Source: Acidobacteriota bacterium
GTDB taxonomy: Bacteria; Acidobacteriota; Terriglobia; Bryobacterales; Bryobacteraceae
NCBI GenBank assembly: GCA_003223115.1
Contig: QHXW01000248.1
Coordinates: 1-43,251, forward strand
Length of the DNA: 43,251 bases
Direction: 5' to 3'
In this document: positions 8,429 to 17,917 of the stretch, one piece after another
Numbering within the stretch: position 1 is the stretch's first letter
Layout: each line of letters begins with the position of its first letter
Program-made: the position numbers and the translations under genes
Notes under the pieces: generated by a model
Seen by the model: the letters and a program-made list of their open reading frames with translations, nothing else
Database searches by the model: none
What the model was told of the DNA's origin: nothing

Positions 8429-9244
8429 TCAGTGTGTCATGGCGTAGACGACATAATTGACGCCGATGCGGATTCCCAGCTCGGAGAACTTTTCCGGATA
8501 GCGCGGGTTATCGGCGTGCTCCCAGGAGTCGCCCAGGTCCATGTTGTGGCAGATGGCCACCATGAGGCGGCCTTTGTCGTCGTAGATGCCGCGCCATTGC
8601 GCCACAAAACCGTCATGCTCATAGGTCTGGCCCGATTCGAGGAACTGCGCTCCGGGCACCTGATAGCGGTCGTCGAGATCGTAGACAGTACGGAAAATCT
8701 GATCAGAGTTGGGGATATCGACGATGGGGCGGTCCGGGAATACCTTTTTCATGCTGGCGTTGAACACCTCCCACTCGTAGGTGCCATGGAAGTCGTCGCA
8801 CATGAAGAAGCCGCCGCGAAGCAGGTATTCACGAAACTTCACCGCCTGCGGGTCGGTCAGCGCCCAATGCCCAACCTCCACTCCATAAAGCCAGGGGTAG
8901 TAAAACACATCATCACCGTCATCGAGATTCACAGGTTGCTCGACCGAGCGCACATGAATGCGGGTGAGCCGGCGTAAGGCTTCGCTGAAATGGCGGTCCG
9001 AGCGCGGATAATCCATGGTCCAGAGAGAGCGCCCGCGTGTCCAGTCGCCGTAACGGTAGCCGTAGACCGGCGGATACATCAGCCGCGCAAAGACCCACTC
9101 GGTTTTTTCCTGAGAATCGGGTGGTACGGGGAAGTTCGAATATTCGAAGCCGGGGTACTCGCGCCAGGGACGCTGGAAGGCTGACACCACGCCCAATAGC
9201 AGGACACATACCGCGGCAGCCCAAAAAATATTCCGAATACGCAA
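8429..9244 (-). CDS. DUF4159 domain-containing secreted protein
   Basis: This is a 271-residue protein with an N-terminal hydrophobic signal (IFWAAAVCVLLLGVVSAF). Characteristic segments of the family are EWVFARLMYPP, WTMDYPRSDRHFSEALRRLT, FREYLLRGGFFMCDDFHG and ELGIRIGVNYVVYAMTH. DUF4159 proteins are thought to have a glutamine-amidotransferase-like fold and are common near MoxR/VWA gene sets in Acidobacteria and Planctomycetes; no such neighbours are seen here. The start is a TTG at 9244 in my reading. The next gene upstream on the same strand is 95 bp away, so co-transcription is possible but not shown. Biochemical role unknown. Confidence 0.82.
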   Translation of the reverse strand: MRIRNIFWAAAVCVLLLGVVSAFQRPWREYPGFEYSNFPVPPDSQEKTEWVFARLMYPPVYGYRYGDWTRGRSLWTMDYPRSDRHFSEALRRLTRIHVRSVEQPVNLDDGDDVFYYPWLYGVEVGHWALTDPQAVKFREYLLRGGFFMCDDFHGTYEWEVFNASMKKVFPDRPIVDIPNSDQIFRTVYDLDDRYQVPGAQFLESGQTYEHDGFVAQWRGIYDDKGRLMVAICHNMDLGDSWEHADNPRYPEKFSELGIRIGVNYVVYAMTH

Positions 9245-9339
9245 CCTGAACCCGCCTTGAATTTCAGCATAACACCTGGAACTCGGGCTGCTGGCGCGTT
9301 GCAGCGGTTTCGCCTACTTCGAACTGCCGTGCCCCGTAA

Positions 9340-10107
9340 TCACAGCTCCAACTTGCCTTGATAAACCATATCCTTGAGCTTGAACTTGTGTCTCAACTCC
9401 ATCGGACCCAGATGAGTCACAAACTCGACTTCACGATCCTGAAGAGTTATGGGGTCACTCTTCGGAAATACGAACAGGACCGTCGAGCCGTCGTTGACCC
9501 GTTCTACTCTCTCTGGCGCGACGGGATCTTTTCCTTTGCAGGTCAGCGAAGTTCCGGCGCGCAGGCGCGCCACTCGATCTGAATCTCCAGTGTCATGTTC
9601 CGTGCGGCCTCGACCGACGGTATTGAGCAGTCCGGAGACCGAAATCACATAGCCCGGGGCAGGCGCGTTGTCCGCCTTGTTCTTGCCCGCCTGCCGCGCG
9701 AGTGCTTCTTGAACCGGTAAGGCGCTCAGCCATTGCACCGACGCTTTGAGCATCGGCATTGCTCCCACTGCGGGTCCCATGTCGCCTTCCCCCGCGCCTC
9801 TGCCGCGCCCGCCGCCACCGCCCATTCCGCCACCAGCCATTCCGCCGCCACCACCGCCGCCCATACGCCCGCCGCCCGTGCCTGCTCCTGATTCTCCCCA
9901 TCCGCCACCACCGCGCCGGCTGCCCGTGCCGCCGGCATCCGAACCTAGGGTCACGGTGACTTCATGAGCCCAAGGAGAATTCGAAAGGATCTTCGTAACC
10001 TCGTCTTCGGTCCACTCTGACGGATGCTTGTTACGCCAGGAGTCGGCGGCCCACACCAACATGCCGCCGAGCACTATGATGCCAACAAGTACGGGTGCGC
10101 GTCTCAT
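9340..10107 (-). CDS. Secreted protein with Gly-rich linker, unknown function
   Basis: This is a 255-residue protein that I do not recognise. A signal or anchor helix (APVLVGIIVLGGMLVWA) is followed by a short domain with the segment SEWTEDEVTKILSNSPWAHE. A glycine/Arg-rich low-complexity stretch spans residues 60-108 (runs of G broken by R, M, A). The second domain contains LFVFPKSDPITLQDREVEFV and LRHKFKLKDMVYQGKLEL. The same two-domain plan is familiar to me from other acidobacterial hypothetical proteins. The start is well supported: GGAGGAGGA precedes the ATG. The Gly-rich linker produces a long proline-rich shadow frame on the other strand, which I do not call. Confidence 0.75.
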   Translation of the reverse strand: MRRAPVLVGIIVLGGMLVWAADSWRNKHPSEWTEDEVTKILSNSPWAHEVTVTLGSDAGGTGSRRGGGGWGESGAGTGGGRMGGGGGGGMAGGGMGGGGGRGRGAGEGDMGPAVGAMPMLKASVQWLSALPVQEALARQAGKNKADNAPAPGYVISVSGLLNTVGRGRTEHDTGDSDRVARLRAGTSLTCKGKDPVAPERVERVNDGSTVLFVFPKSDPITLQDREVEFVTHLGPMELRHKFKLKDMVYQGKLEL

Positions 10108-10286
10108 AAGTCCTCCTCCTCAGCCGCTCGAGTTTTCGCACACCGACCGCAAAGCCCGAGCGATGAATCTAGTTATGACGCTGCGATGCAATTTTATGTT
10201 ACGCCCATCCTGCTTCACAGGGCGACTGAAGATCGCGGTTGTGGTCCACTTCGCCCCCGCTTCTCATTCGATAAACTAGAGTTGAA

Positions 10287-11225
10287 ATGAAAAAGCTCTG
10301 TCTGTTAATCCTTGTTGCGGTGGCCGTCCTGTCTCCTGCCCTATCAAAGAAAGCAGGCCACGAGCCGTTTGCGGGGCGCTGCGATCTCACGGTCAAGATG
10401 CCTAAAGATACGTATCCTTCGTGGATGGAATTTACAGACAACGGGGGCAAGCCTGACGTGCGGATCGTGGGTCGTGGTGCCAGCGCGCACCCCGCCAAGG
10501 ACTTGAAGCTCGAGGGCTCGCATCTGTCCTTTACGACATCGGAGTGGTTCGATGGCGAAATTCCGGTTAGCTGGGAATTCAACGCCGCGGGCGGCAATCT
10601 CACGGGCCATCAGAAGCGCTCGGACGGAGTCGAAGGTGAAATCACCGGAGTGCAAGCTCCCCTATTACACCGGAAGGCTCCGCGCGCCTGGACCACGCCC
10701 GAGCCGTTGTTCAACGGAAGAGATCTCACCGGCTGGGAGCCCGACAATCCTTCGGAAAATCACTGGAAGGCGCAGAACGGAGAGCTCGTCAACGAGGCTG
10801 CGGGCGCCAACATCGGCCTCACGCGCAAGTTCGACGATTTCAAACTGCACATCGAATACAACTGCCCGGACCAAGGAAATAGCGGCGTCTACCTGCGCGG
10901 GCGTTATGAAATCCAGGTGGAGTATGAGGCCCCAGGCACCGACGACAAATACCACGGCATGGGATCCATCTATGGCTTTCTCGCTCCTTCAGTCGAGCTG
11001 CCGGGTAAGCCCGGCGAGTGGGAGAGTTACGACGCCACCCTCGTGGGACGTTATGTGACCGTGGTCCGCGACGGTGTGACCATCATCAACAACCAGGAGA
11101 TCCCGGGAATCACTGGCGGCGCGCTGGACAGTCATGAGGGCGAGCCAGGCCCGTTGTATATCCAGGGCGATCACACCGGCGGCATGAAGTACAGCAACAT
11201 CACGATCTCGGTGCCGAAGCGCTGA
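10287..11225 (+). CDS. DUF1080 (3-keto-disaccharide hydrolase-like) secreted protein
   Basis: This is a 312-residue protein with a signal peptide (LCLLILVAVAVLSPALS). After an N-terminal beta-rich segment of about 110 residues comes the DUF1080 lectin/glucanase-like jelly roll: PLFNGRDLTGWE, NGELVNEAAGANIGLTRKFD, FKLHIEYNCPDQGNSGVYLR and GPLYIQGDHTGGMKYSNI. Characterised members of the family act on 3-keto sugars. Here the activity is inferred from family only, with no catalytic residue assigned. A sugar kinase of the PfkB family lies just downstream on the other strand. The intergenic gap to that gene contains GCTGAG and CTCAGC as a small inverted repeat without a T-run, a weak terminator at most. 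Confidence 0.87.
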   Translation: MKKLCLLILVAVAVLSPALSKKAGHEPFAGRCDLTVKMPKDTYPSWMEFTDNGGKPDVRIVGRGASAHPAKDLKLEGSHLSFTTSEWFDGEIPVSWEFNAAGGNLTGHQKRSDGVEGEITGVQAPLLHRKAPRAWTTPEPLFNGRDLTGWEPDNPSENHWKAQNGELVNEAAGANIGLTRKFDDFKLHIEYNCPDQGNSGVYLRGRYEIQVEYEAPGTDDKYHGMGSIYGFLAPSVELPGKPGEWESYDATLVGRYVTVVRDGVTIINNQEIPGITGGALDSHEGEPGPLYIQGDHTGGMKYSNITISVPKR

Positions 11226-11260
11226 GTATCGCCCGGCTCAGCCCATTGCCGGCCGCGCGC

Positions 11261-12343
11261 TTACCGTTGAATCCGCGCCGAGCCGCCTTTTGCGACTGCC
11301 CGCACCTGGTCAAGGGTTGCCATGGTCGTGTCGCCGGGAAAAGTAGTCAACAGCGCTCCGTGCGCCCACCCCAGCTTCATCGCTTCGTCCGGCGATTCTC
11401 CGGCCAGAGCTCCGTAGAAAAATCCTGAGGCGAAGCCGTCGCCGCCGCCCACGCGGTCGAGAACGTGCAATTCGCAGGTGGGTGCGACGTGCGTCTGACC
11501 GTTGATCCAGGCCACCGCGCCCCAGTTATGCCGATTCGTCGAGTGTACCTCGCGCAATGTCGTCGTGACAATCTTAATCTGCGGGTGCATTTCAATGACG
11601 CGATCGATCATCCCAAAGAACGCGCTCGAATCCAGCTTGGATTTCGCCGCGACTTCGGGCCCGGAAATGCCGAGGCCCTTCTGCAAGTCCTCCTCATTGC
11701 CCACCAAGACGTCCACGTGCTTCACGATGCGCCGGATCACGGAGACCGCGCGTTCCTGGCCACCGGAAATTCCCCAAAGCTTCGCCCGGAAGTTCAGATC
11801 GAACGAGACCACGGCGCCGACGGCTTTGGCGGCCTGCATACCCTCGATGATCAATTCAGGCGTCGTTTGGGACAGTGCCGCAAAAATTCCACCGCTGTGG
11901 AACCAGCGTACGCCTCCTGCGAAGATCGCGTTCCAGTCGAAGTCGCCCGGCTTGAGCATCGCGCCGGCTTCGTTCGCCCGGTTGTAAAAAACCATAGGTG
12001 CGCGAACGCCGTGACCCTGGTCGCTGTAAACCGCGGCGATGTTTGGCCCGCTGACTCCGTTGTGCTCAAAGCGTTTATAAAAGGGGCGCACGCCCATGGC
12101 CTTCACGCGCTCGGCCACCAGCTCGCCGATCGGATAGTTGACCATGGCGGTGGCGATTCCGGTCTGGAGCCCGAAGCAGTCCGCCAGGTTGGCCGCGCAG
12201 TTGAACTCACCGCCGCTGACGTGGATCTGGCAATGGGCCGCTTTACGAAATGGGATGATACCCGGGTCCAAACGGTGGACCAGCGCGCCGAGCGAAACGA
12301 AATCCAGCGCACCGCTGGAGCGAATGTTCAGACCATAGCTCAT
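11261..12343 (-). CDS. PfkB-family sugar kinase, 2-keto-3-deoxygluconate kinase-like
   Basis: This is a 360-residue ribokinase-fold kinase. Visible features are the N-terminal substrate-side GGEFNCAANLADCFG, the central VVSFDLNFRAKLWG (usual in KDG/fructokinase-type members) and the ATP/anion-hole signature DRVGGGDGFASGFFYG with the catalytic Asp in GGGD. It is a soluble cytoplasmic enzyme phosphorylating a sugar or sugar acid; 2-keto-3-deoxygluconate is my best guess, fructose the alternative. The ATG at 12343 is preceded by AAGGGAGT at a good distance. It is single and convergent with the DUF1080 gene. A 63-bp region separates it from the divergent VOC gene, with an AT-rich stretch (ACAATATAAC) that could hold promoters for both. 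Confidence 0.85.
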   Translation of the reverse strand: MSYGLNIRSSGALDFVSLGALVHRLDPGIIPFRKAAHCQIHVSGGEFNCAANLADCFGLQTGIATAMVNYPIGELVAERVKAMGVRPFYKRFEHNGVSGPNIAAVYSDQGHGVRAPMVFYNRANEAGAMLKPGDFDWNAIFAGGVRWFHSGGIFAALSQTTPELIIEGMQAAKAVGAVVSFDLNFRAKLWGISGGQERAVSVIRRIVKHVDVLVGNEEDLQKGLGISGPEVAAKSKLDSSAFFGMIDRVIEMHPQIKIVTTTLREVHSTNRHNWGAVAWINGQTHVAPTCELHVLDRVGGGDGFASGFFYGALAGESPDEAMKLGWAHGALLTTFPGDTTMATLDQVRAVAKGGSARIQR

Positions 12344-12406
12344 GCATTACTCCCTTATATTTGTTTAACGCCACAATATAACAGATGAGCCGAAGAGAGC
12401 CACAGG

Positions 12407-12772
12407 ATGGGAAACACCAATCAAGTACGTATTGGCTTTGAAGGCAGCCAGCCGATTTTGCGCGTGGAAGACATGCAGGTCAGCCTGCGGTTCTACGTGG
12501 ACAAGTTGGGCTTTGAGAACGCAAGCTGGGGCAACGACAATTTTACCAGCGTCTCGCGGGACCGGGCCGCCATCTACCTGTGCCAAGGCGATCAGGGCCG
12601 GGGCGGGGCGTGGATCTGGATTGGTGTGGAAGACGCAGAACTGCTGTATGAAGAATACAAGGCTCGCGGAGTGACGATCCGTCTTCCGCCGACGAACTAT
12701 CCGTGGGCGCTCGAGATGCGCGTCGAGGATCCCGACGGCAATGTCATCCGCTTCGGATCAGAGCCTCGATGA
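12407..12772 (+). CDS. VOC (glyoxalase/bleomycin-resistance) superfamily protein
   Basis: At 121 residues this is the usual size for a single VOC domain made of two beta-alpha-beta-beta-beta modules. Segments visible: PILRVEDMQVSLRFYVDKLG, then the second-module strand MRVEDPDGNVIRFGSEPR, where the final E/D-rich strand provides a metal ligand. The first-module ligand position is not an obvious His or Glu, so metal dependence is uncertain. The start ATG has AGG close upstream (CCACAGGATG). The function could be binding or detoxification of a small molecule; the substrate cannot be read from sequence. The gene stands alone between divergent and convergent neighbours. Confidence 0.82.
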   Translation: MGNTNQVRIGFEGSQPILRVEDMQVSLRFYVDKLGFENASWGNDNFTSVSRDRAAIYLCQGDQGRGGAWIWIGVEDAELLYEEYKARGVTIRLPPTNYPWALEMRVEDPDGNVIRFGSEPR

Positions 12773-12874
12773 TCGCGCTCTGTGGTGGCGTCAGACGCGA
12801 CAGGCGGAGGGCTGTCCCATGCGGCGCAGGCACTTGCCTGCCGTCTCGACACCCATGTGGAGACCCGCCTCCCG

Positions 12875-14143
12875 CTAACCCGTCGAATTTCCCCGCAACA
12901 CCTCTTGCACTGCTTGCGAACCTTCAATCTTCTCCGGTCGGCGCGCTCCCGCAGCGAGTAGCGCCTTCACGGTCGCGCCATAGTCCCCGTTCTTGCAATT
13001 CCAGCCGTGCTCTGAGCCGTGCATGGCCCATCCGAGCGGGGTGGCATGGTAATCAGCATCCTGCAATTCAAGCGGCGGATGAAAGCGCAGAATCTGGCGT
13101 GCCATTTCCGCATTGCCGTGCCAGCAGGCCCAATGCAGCGGCGTATGTCTGCCGTCGCCTTCCACCGGCCAGCCGCATTCGAGCATCAGGCGAACGGGCA
13201 TCGCATCATTGTCTTCAGCGGCATCTGAAACGTAGCTCGGGTTCGCTTGCGCCAGAGTGCGGACTTTCTCGGGATCGCGCGTCAACCGGGCTTCGACCCA
13301 AGCTGAATCGCCGGTGAGGCAGGCCTGCGCCAGCCGCAGGTCTTCGGGCGTACGTTCGAGCAGCAGTTGCAGTACGTCTTCGTGTTGAAAGCTGCGCGCC
13401 AACTGGTGTGCGGAACGGTTCTGGCCCAACGTCCAGATGTAGATGCTTCCTGCGGCGCGTGGGTTTTGCATGGGAAAATATTTCGCGTTGACGCGCGTGC
13501 GAATCGATTCGGGGCCGGTATCGAGATGGCGCCGCACCAGGTCGAGATCGCCAACAGCGGCCGCCAGGAGGATATCGGTGGCACAACCCCGGGCGATCAG
13601 AAAGCGCACGATTTCGGGATTGGAGCGCACCAGATACTGCGCTGCTGTCGATTCGTGATCGATGTCGCGCGCGTTGATATCGGCGCCGCGATCGAGCAGG
13701 AATTTCGCGATTTCGACTGAGAATGCCACGTGCAGGAGCGTCTGGCCGTCACCGCCACGCGCGTGAACCAACTTAGGATTTCGATCGATCAGTTCGCGAA
13801 GCGTGTTCATCATGCCATGTTTCGCGGCCGCGTATGCATCCACCGTTGCGCCGCGTTCGATCAGATGAGGCACGATGTCATGGTTGTCGTGATCCAGCAC
13901 GCCGAAGCCGCCCGCCCACCAGCTCGATCGCGCGTTGATGTCGGCCCCGGCTTCGAGCAGCGCGTCGATAATCCCGATTTTGTGGCAACCAGCAGCGTAA
14001 GTGATGGCAGGCGAGTCGAAGGCGAAAACCGGTTCATTTATGCGTGCTTTCAACTCCGGATGATCGATGAACAGTTGCCGGAGAGCTGCTGCGTCATCGT
14101 CGGCGAAGGCTTTTTTGAAACGTGCGATTGGGTCCACGGTCAC
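12875..14143 (-). CDS. Ankyrin-repeat protein
   Basis: This is a 422-residue protein built from about nine to ten ankyrin repeats. Clear ones are KIGIIDALLEAGADINARS, HDIVPHLIERGATVDAY, GQTLLHVAFSVEIAKFLLDRGADINARD and HTPLHWACWHGNAEMARQIL. No signal peptide or transmembrane segment is seen, so it should be cytoplasmic and protein-binding. The start is a GTG at 14143; a second GTG lies two codons in. It is followed upstream on the same strand by an ADOP permease 76 bp away, but there is no sign that the two work together. The frame is complete, without lesions. Confidence 0.85.
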   Translation of the reverse strand: MTVDPIARFKKAFADDDAAALRQLFIDHPELKARINEPVFAFDSPAITYAAGCHKIGIIDALLEAGADINARSSWWAGGFGVLDHDNHDIVPHLIERGATVDAYAAAKHGMMNTLRELIDRNPKLVHARGGDGQTLLHVAFSVEIAKFLLDRGADINARDIDHESTAAQYLVRSNPEIVRFLIARGCATDILLAAAVGDLDLVRRHLDTGPESIRTRVNAKYFPMQNPRAAGSIYIWTLGQNRSAHQLARSFQHEDVLQLLLERTPEDLRLAQACLTGDSAWVEARLTRDPEKVRTLAQANPSYVSDAAEDNDAMPVRLMLECGWPVEGDGRHTPLHWACWHGNAEMARQILRFHPPLELQDADYHATPLGWAMHGSEHGWNCKNGDYGATVKALLAAGARRPEKIEGSQAVQEVLRGNSTG

Positions 14144-14219
14144 ATTATCGCGTGTGCGCGACGATCCCAGTTGAAATCACGGCGGACAAATCCGATCTTG
14201 CCACACCGCCGGGCGTTGC

Positions 14220-16616
14220 CTATTCGCTGCGAATCGCCTGGAGTGGATCGATACTCGCCGCCCGGCGCGCTGGAACAAAAGTAGCGATAGCCGAGACCGC
14301 GATCAGTGTCATCACGGCGCCCGCGAGTGAGACGGCGTCCATCGGGCTGACGCCGAATAATACGGAACGCAGCACGCGATCCGCCATCAACGTCAACACC
14401 AGTCCTGCGGCGATGCCGGCGCCGAGCAATCGCGCCACACCGCCAATCACCTGGCGCAGGATCTGGCCCGGTTCGGCTCCTAACGTCATGCGCACGCCAA
14501 TCTCACGAGTACGTGCCGTGACGACCAGCGCCACCAGACTGTACAGCCCGACAGAAGCCAGCAGCATCGCCGCCAAAGCGAAGACGCTTACCAGGCTGGC
14601 GTTGATGCGTGGCTGTTCCAGAGTGCCGGCGAGAACGTCTTCGAGAGTTTTCAAACCGAACAGGGCGCGCGCAGGATCGGCATCGCGCACAAGCGGGCGA
14701 ATGGCTTGGACCAGCGCTCGCGGATCTCCTTGGGTCCGGACCACGTATTCGGGATCAGGCCAACCGCCGGGAACGATGCAGACATAGACATATGGAGTTG
14801 GGGCGGTATTCAAGAAGTCCTCCCGCATGTCACCGACGACGCCGACAATTTCTGTGGTCTGCAGCGAGACAGGCGAATCCTGCGCCCATCGGAAGTGCCG
14901 CCCCACCATGCCCTGACCTTTGCCAAACAAGTCCGCAAAGCGGCGGTTCACCAGAGCTTTGGGAGGCCCATTGGTCAAGGCGCTCAGTTCCGGACACGGC
15001 TGGCCCGCCAGTACAGGAGCGCCCAGTGCTTTTAAGTAACCGCGGCTGATGCTGCGCTCACCCGTTGTAATTCTGCCGCTCTCCTCAGCACGCGCAATGC
15101 CTTCGAGCGTAAGCTGATATCGCAAAGTGGCGCCCGACGCCGGAAGAAAGTTTGCGAAACCGGCCGCCTCTACTCCCGGAATGCGCGCGAGCTGTGTCAC
15201 CAGTGTCTGCTGGAGCTGGGCCACCCTGTTGCGATCTTCATCCCATGCCGCGCCCACATGAAAGGTAATGGTGCGGCCGGGGTTGAAGCCGAGTTCCACG
15301 TGGGAAAGATTGTAGTAGCTGCGCAGCATCAATCCCGCGCTCGCCAGCAGCAGCAACGTAATCGCAATTTGTCCGGCCACCAGAGTGCGCTGCCAGCGAT
15401 TACGGCCGCCCGACACGCCGCGTCCCGCCTGTGCCAGCAGCGCTGCGGTATCCACGCGGGTCGCCTGAAGCGCGGGCAGCAGTCCGCTCAGCATGGCTGC
15501 AAGAACGCCGGCGAATGCGGCGAAGAAAAACGCGCGCCAGTCCAACTCAAATCCCACGGGCAAAGGCAGCTCGCTGAACATTTTGGGAAGAAGATCCACC
15601 AGCGACGCCGCCAGCACGTATCCGAGGCCGGCTCCAGCCAGCGCCACCAGCATCACCTCGCGCATCACGCCCGAGACTATTTGCACTCGCGTTGCGCCAA
15701 TCGAACTGCGGATGGCCAGTTCTCTTTCCCGCCGGTGAAGCTGAGTCAGCATCAGCCCGGCGCAATTGGCTACCGCTATGAGAAGTAGCAACCCGACCGC
15801 GCCAAAGACGAAAAGCAAAGCCTGCCGGTAATGGCCCACGCGTGTTTCTTTCAAATCGCGCACCACTGCGGACCAGTCTTTATCGGTTTGGTGAAACTCG
15901 CGGCCCAGCTCCCGCTGGACTCGTGCCAGATCCTCTTGCGCCTGGGCAACGGTGACACCCTGCTTCATCCGGCCTACCCCACCCAAAAACCGCGCATCGC
16001 GCATGCCCATCAAGGAACGGCTGAACTGCGCCGGGATCCAAAGGTCGATTTGGACACTGGCGAAGTTCTTCGGCATGACGCCGACGATGGTGAATCCCTT
16101 GCCTCCCAGCATCAGCCGCTGGCCAATCGCGCTTGCGGCCTGGCCATGCCGCCGGGTCGCCAACCTGTAACTAATGACCACGGACTGCGGTCCGCCGTTC
16201 AGATCCTCCTCCGGAATGAAGGTTCGGCCAGCGGCCGGCTTTTCCCTGAACACTGTAAAATAGCGCGGCGACACGCGGCGCGCGGCCAGCCGCTCAGGTT
16301 CAGATCCGCTCGTGTCGGTAACGTTTTCGGCATAAGCGGCTGAGATCGCATCGAAAGCGCGGTTCATCCGGTTCCAGTCTTCCAGGCGCGCAGGCGCGAT
16401 CAGGCTTTCCTTTTCGTTCTTCGCGGGACTGGCCTCGAGGACCATGACCAGACGGTCGGCCTCAGGGTAGGGAAGCGGCCTGAGCAGAACCGCATCCAGC
16501 ATGGAAAAAACGGCGGTGTTCGCGCCGATTCCGACGGCCAGCACGGCAACCATGGCGATGACAAACCCAGGACGCCGCCTCAACGAACGAAACGCGAGGA
16601 TCCACTGTTTGGTCAC
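14220..16616 (-). CDS. ADOP-family ABC transporter permease (MacB/FtsX-like)
   Basis: At 798 residues this is full length for the ADOP group common in Acidobacteria. Order: an N-terminal helix (residues ~17-38) with the signature NTAVFSMLDAVLLRPLPYP, then a periplasmic MacB_PCD domain. The first FtsX core has three helices (around 275, 325 and 370) with ARTREL-like RERELAIRSSIGATR. Next come a helix near 415, a second periplasmic domain and a second FtsX core with TAREIGVRMTLGAEPGQ and terminal helices. It would need an ATPase from elsewhere; none is encoded nearby. Cargo is unknown (lipid, peptide or drug export in MacB relatives). The GTG start at 16616 has no convincing Shine-Dalgarno. A scrap of a second ADOP gene lies at 516-692. 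Confidence 0.9.
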   Translation of the reverse strand: MTKQWILAFRSLRRRPGFVIAMVAVLAVGIGANTAVFSMLDAVLLRPLPYPEADRLVMVLEASPAKNEKESLIAPARLEDWNRMNRAFDAISAAYAENVTDTSGSEPERLAARRVSPRYFTVFREKPAAGRTFIPEEDLNGGPQSVVISYRLATRRHGQAASAIGQRLMLGGKGFTIVGVMPKNFASVQIDLWIPAQFSRSLMGMRDARFLGGVGRMKQGVTVAQAQEDLARVQRELGREFHQTDKDWSAVVRDLKETRVGHYRQALLFVFGAVGLLLLIAVANCAGLMLTQLHRRERELAIRSSIGATRVQIVSGVMREVMLVALAGAGLGYVLAASLVDLLPKMFSELPLPVGFELDWRAFFFAAFAGVLAAMLSGLLPALQATRVDTAALLAQAGRGVSGGRNRWQRTLVAGQIAITLLLLASAGLMLRSYYNLSHVELGFNPGRTITFHVGAAWDEDRNRVAQLQQTLVTQLARIPGVEAAGFANFLPASGATLRYQLTLEGIARAEESGRITTGERSISRGYLKALGAPVLAGQPCPELSALTNGPPKALVNRRFADLFGKGQGMVGRHFRWAQDSPVSLQTTEIVGVVGDMREDFLNTAPTPYVYVCIVPGGWPDPEYVVRTQGDPRALVQAIRPLVRDADPARALFGLKTLEDVLAGTLEQPRINASLVSVFALAAMLLASVGLYSLVALVVTARTREIGVRMTLGAEPGQILRQVIGGVARLLGAGIAAGLVLTLMADRVLRSVLFGVSPMDAVSLAGAVMTLIAVSAIATFVPARRAASIDPLQAIRSE

Positions 16617-16870
16617 GAGCAGTTTGCAGCAATTTTGAAGCCGCGCGGCGCAATCGTAAGTTCAGTAGGCTCTGCGACTTCAATTGTGGAAGCGCAACCT
16701 GTTGTCCAGTCTTGGGAAGCACCTGTCCCCAAGCGGACAGAATGCATCCGCAAAAATCGCTCATCAATTCCGCCAGACAGGCGCGCTCGCTCGAATGTCA
16801 ACGACAGTCAACTGCTGCGTATATACCGTTGTAAGCCCTGTGTTTATAAGCATTTTCCAGCGTTCAGCGC

Positions 16871-16876
16871 TACGAT
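16871..16876 (+). promoter_or_regulatory. Candidate leaderless -10 for the metallopeptidase/ATP-grasp operon
   Basis: TACGAT lies exactly 6 nt before the ATG at 16883, and no Shine-Dalgarno sequence fits in between. I see no good -35. The remaining gap 16617-16870 shows nothing else I can name. Confidence 0.4.
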
Positions 16877-16882
16877 GTAGGT

Positions 16883-17914
16883 ATGGAGACGGCGGCGGCC
16901 ATGGAGCCGTCCTGGGTCACGCTCAAGGATGAGGAGCTGCTCAAGGTGCGTATCTGCGATCTGGGTGTGCGCATCGAGGGGAGCGATCTGGAGCGGCGGG
17001 TTGGTGAGTTTTATGACGAGCTTACCGCGCGCGGAGTGTCCCTGCGGCCGGATTGCTACCTCGGAGACGAGTGGTTCTCGCCAGAGGGCGTGCCCGCAAT
17101 TGCCATCCCTTTCTATCTCGCGCATCCCCGGCTCAAGGCGTTGGAGCTGCACCAGATGCTCGACGTAGAAGGAGGAACGGCGGAATGGTTCCGGATGCTG
17201 CTGCGCCACGAATGCGGCCACGCCATTGATCATGCCTACCGGTTCTCCTCGCGGAAGGATTGGCGTAGCGTCTTCGGCAGTCCGGAGGCAGAATACACTC
17301 CCGAGACGTATCGGCCCCAGCCCTATAGCCGAAGTTTCGTGCGACACCTACCGAACTGGTATGCGCAGGCGCACCCGGACGAAGATTTTGCCGAGACTTT
17401 CGCCGTCTGGCTGGCCCCTGCGCCGGACGAGTGGCGGCAGCGTTACCGGGGCTGGAAGGCATTGGAAAAGCTGGAATATGTCGATAGTCTCTTGAAGGAT
17501 GCGGTGGGGCGGCCGCCGTTGGTCACCCGGGGACGCCGGCTCTCCGAGGCCGGCAAGCTTCACAAAACGCTCGATCGCTATTACGCAGCGCGGCGCAAGC
17601 TCTATGCGGAGGATTTTCCGGATTTCTACGACGCAGACCTGCGGGCCATCTTTGAAAATGGCGAGCCAGGGAATGAATCTGCCGTGCGCTTCATGCGCCG
17701 GCATCGCGCCGCTCTGATCGAATCCATTGTTCGATGGACCGGGCAGCGAAAGTACACCGTGAGCATGTTAGTGCGCAAGCTGATTCTGCGGTGTCAGGAG
17801 CTGAAGCTGGCGGCTCCTACCGACGCCGTCCGGCTGCAGTTCGCGCTGGCCACATATCTTGCCACGCTAGTTACGAACCACCTGTATACAGGCAGGTTCA
17901 AGAGGTCTGTCTAG
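16883..17914 (+). CDS. Putative zinc metallopeptidase (HECGH)
   Basis: This is a 343-residue soluble protein without a signal peptide. The motif LLRHECGHAIDHAYR puts a HExxH zinc site at residues 109-113 (H-E-C-G-H). About 55 residues later DEDFAETFAVWL supplies a plausible third ligand, so the catalytic set is complete. The N-terminal segment contains IEGSDLERRVGEFYDEL, and the C-terminal ~130 residues are helical and basic. It ends with TAG 3 nt before the ATG of the ATP-grasp gene, so the two are surely one operon. Pairing of a cytoplasmic HExxH protein with a D-Ala-D-Ala ligase-like enzyme hints at making and trimming of a peptide bond or a small peptide. That is inference: the family has no function I can name. 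Confidence 0.78.
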   Translation: METAAAMEPSWVTLKDEELLKVRICDLGVRIEGSDLERRVGEFYDELTARGVSLRPDCYLGDEWFSPEGVPAIAIPFYLAHPRLKALELHQMLDVEGGTAEWFRMLLRHECGHAIDHAYRFSSRKDWRSVFGSPEAEYTPETYRPQPYSRSFVRHLPNWYAQAHPDEDFAETFAVWLAPAPDEWRQRYRGWKALEKLEYVDSLLKDAVGRPPLVTRGRRLSEAGKLHKTLDRYYAARRKLYAEDFPDFYDADLRAIFENGEPGNESAVRFMRRHRAALIESIVRWTGQRKYTVSMLVRKLILRCQELKLAAPTDAVRLQFALATYLATLVTNHLYTGRFKRSV

Positions 17915-17917
17915 GAC

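Noticed and set aside
9746-9967. Proline-rich plus-strand frame
   Set aside because: It is the complement of the Gly-rich linker of the secreted protein at 9340-10107.
11222-11245. Terminator between the DUF1080 and PfkB genes
   Set aside because: GCTGAG/CTCAGC can pair but no U-tract follows on either strand.
11465-12388. 307-codon plus-strand frame
   Set aside because: Antisense to the PfkB kinase, which has clear catalytic motifs.
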